The notes beneath the pieces were generated by a model. It did not search any database. It was not told where the DNA came from and worked only from the letters and a program-made list of their open reading frames with translations. DNA of 6,731 bases from Actinomycetota bacterium (lineage in GTDB: Bacteria > Actinomycetota > Thermoleophilia > Solirubrobacterales > 70-9): NCBI GenBank assembly GCA_005884305.1, contig VAYL01000048.1:8497-15227 (forward strand). The letters run 5' to 3'. A program made the position numbers and the translations under genes. This document shows positions 6,272 to 6,731 of this stretch, one piece after another (the first letter of the stretch is position 1; every line of letters starts with the position of its first letter).

Positions 6272-6731
6272 GTGCGTGCCGTGACCTTCCAAGCGCCGGG
6301 CGAGGTACGGCTTGACGAGCGCCCGGACCCGGAGCCCGCCGCCGCCGATGACGCGGTCGTCCGGGTCGAGGCGACGGGGATCTGCGGCTCCGACCTCCAC
6401 ATCTACCACGGGCGCGTCGCGATCGAGCCGGGGTTCGTGATCGGCCACGAGTACGTCGGGACCGTGGTCGCGGCCGGTGATGCCGTCGGTGAGGTGGCGG
6501 TCGGCGACCGCGTGCTGGGCACGTACTGCACCGCGTGCGGCGCCTGCTTTCACTGCCGGCGCGGGGAGTACCACAAGTGCGATTCGAGCCGGGTGTTCGG
6601 CCACGGCGCCACGCTGGGGTCGCTACAGGGCGCCCAAGCGGACCTCGTCCTCGTGCCAAACGCCAACCTCACCCTGCGGCGGGTTCCCGAGGGGCTCTCC
6701 AACGACGTCGCCCTGTTCGCCGGCGACGTGG
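6272..6731 (+). CDS. Zinc-dependent medium-chain alcohol dehydrogenase (N-terminal part; continues past window)
   Basis: Predicted cytoplasmic NAD(P)-dependent oxidoreductase of the zinc MDR superfamily, interconverting an alcohol and its aldehyde or ketone. The visible 153 residues cover most of the GroES-like catalytic domain. They include VRAVTFQAPGEVRLDE at the start, the catalytic-zinc region GICGSDLHIYHG (C38, with S40 as likely proton relay), GHEYVG (H59, E60), and a complete structural-zinc site CX2CX2CX7C (C89, C92, C95, C103). The LGSLQGAQADLVLVP stretch and the VPEGLSNDVALFAGDV block just before the coenzyme domain resemble glutathione-independent formaldehyde, threonine or sorbitol dehydrogenase-like members; the substrate cannot be assigned. 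The Rossmann domain is beyond the window. The start is GTG 6272 by family alignment; an in-frame GTG at 6242 would add ten residues (VRWECISCGA), which I consider untranslated. It is divergent from the metallopeptidase across about 100-200 nt. Confidence 0.92.
   Translation, partial: MRAVTFQAPGEVRLDERPDPEPAAADDAVVRVEATGICGSDLHIYHGRVAIEPGFVIGHEYVGTVVAAGDAVGEVAVGDRVLGTYCTACGACFHCRRGEYHKCDSSRVFGHGATLGSLQGAQADLVLVPNANLTLRRVPEGLSNDVALFAGDV

Noticed and set aside
4774..6402. 542-residue minus-strand frame overlapping the metallopeptidase
   Set aside because: Arg/Pro/Ala-rich shadow in another frame; the metallopeptidase frame carries HEFTH and other ordered motifs.

Overview
The window is GC-rich DNA with almost only G or C at third codon positions. 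It looks like chromosomal sequence from a high-GC bacterium, most likely an actinobacterium. The Gly/Ser-rich lipoprotein linker, GTG and TTG starts, and the HEFTHALESQHF-type metalloprotease all fit that. Thermoleophilia (Solirubrobacter/Gaiella relatives) is my tentative placement, from general resemblance only; no rRNA or marker gene is present.

Layout, right to left along the minus strand: (i) a secreted or membrane-anchored HExxH metallopeptidase (4710-6071, with an in-frame 5' extension to about 6164); (ii) an OppC/DppC-type permease (3632-4663, TTG start); (iii) a family-5 solute-binding lipoprotein (1699-3588); (iv) an OppB/DppB-type permease (554-1594); (v) an OppD/DppD-type ATPase that starts in a 4-nt overlap with the permease stop and runs off the left edge (1-557). 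Genes ii-v form one operon for an ABC importer of the peptide/nickel/opine class. A second ATPase (OppF type) is expected beyond the left edge but is not visible. On the plus strand, at the right edge and divergent from the metallopeptidase, lies the first part of a zinc-dependent medium-chain alcohol dehydrogenase (6272-6731, cut by the window).

Genes ii-v work together: the lipoprotein captures an oligopeptide or similar ligand outside the membrane, the two permeases form the channel, and the ATPases drive uptake. The metallopeptidase ends only 46 nt upstream of the OppC-type gene on the same strand, so it may be co-transcribed. A link between extracytoplasmic proteolysis and peptide uptake is a hypothesis only. 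The dehydrogenase shares only the divergent promoter region.

There is no gene-free stretch longer than 300 bases. The gaps are 43 nt (3589-3631), 46 nt (4664-4709), 104 nt (1595-1698) and about 200 nt (6072-6271). The last two hold the interesting non-coding structure: a perfect 12-bp stem-loop after the binding-protein gene, and a GNRA-loop hairpin containing the Shine-Dalgarno sequence ahead of the metallopeptidase. I saw no tRNA, rRNA, CRISPR, insertion sequence or prophage signal. This is mostly an ordinary transporter locus, and I do not see a clearly new system in it.
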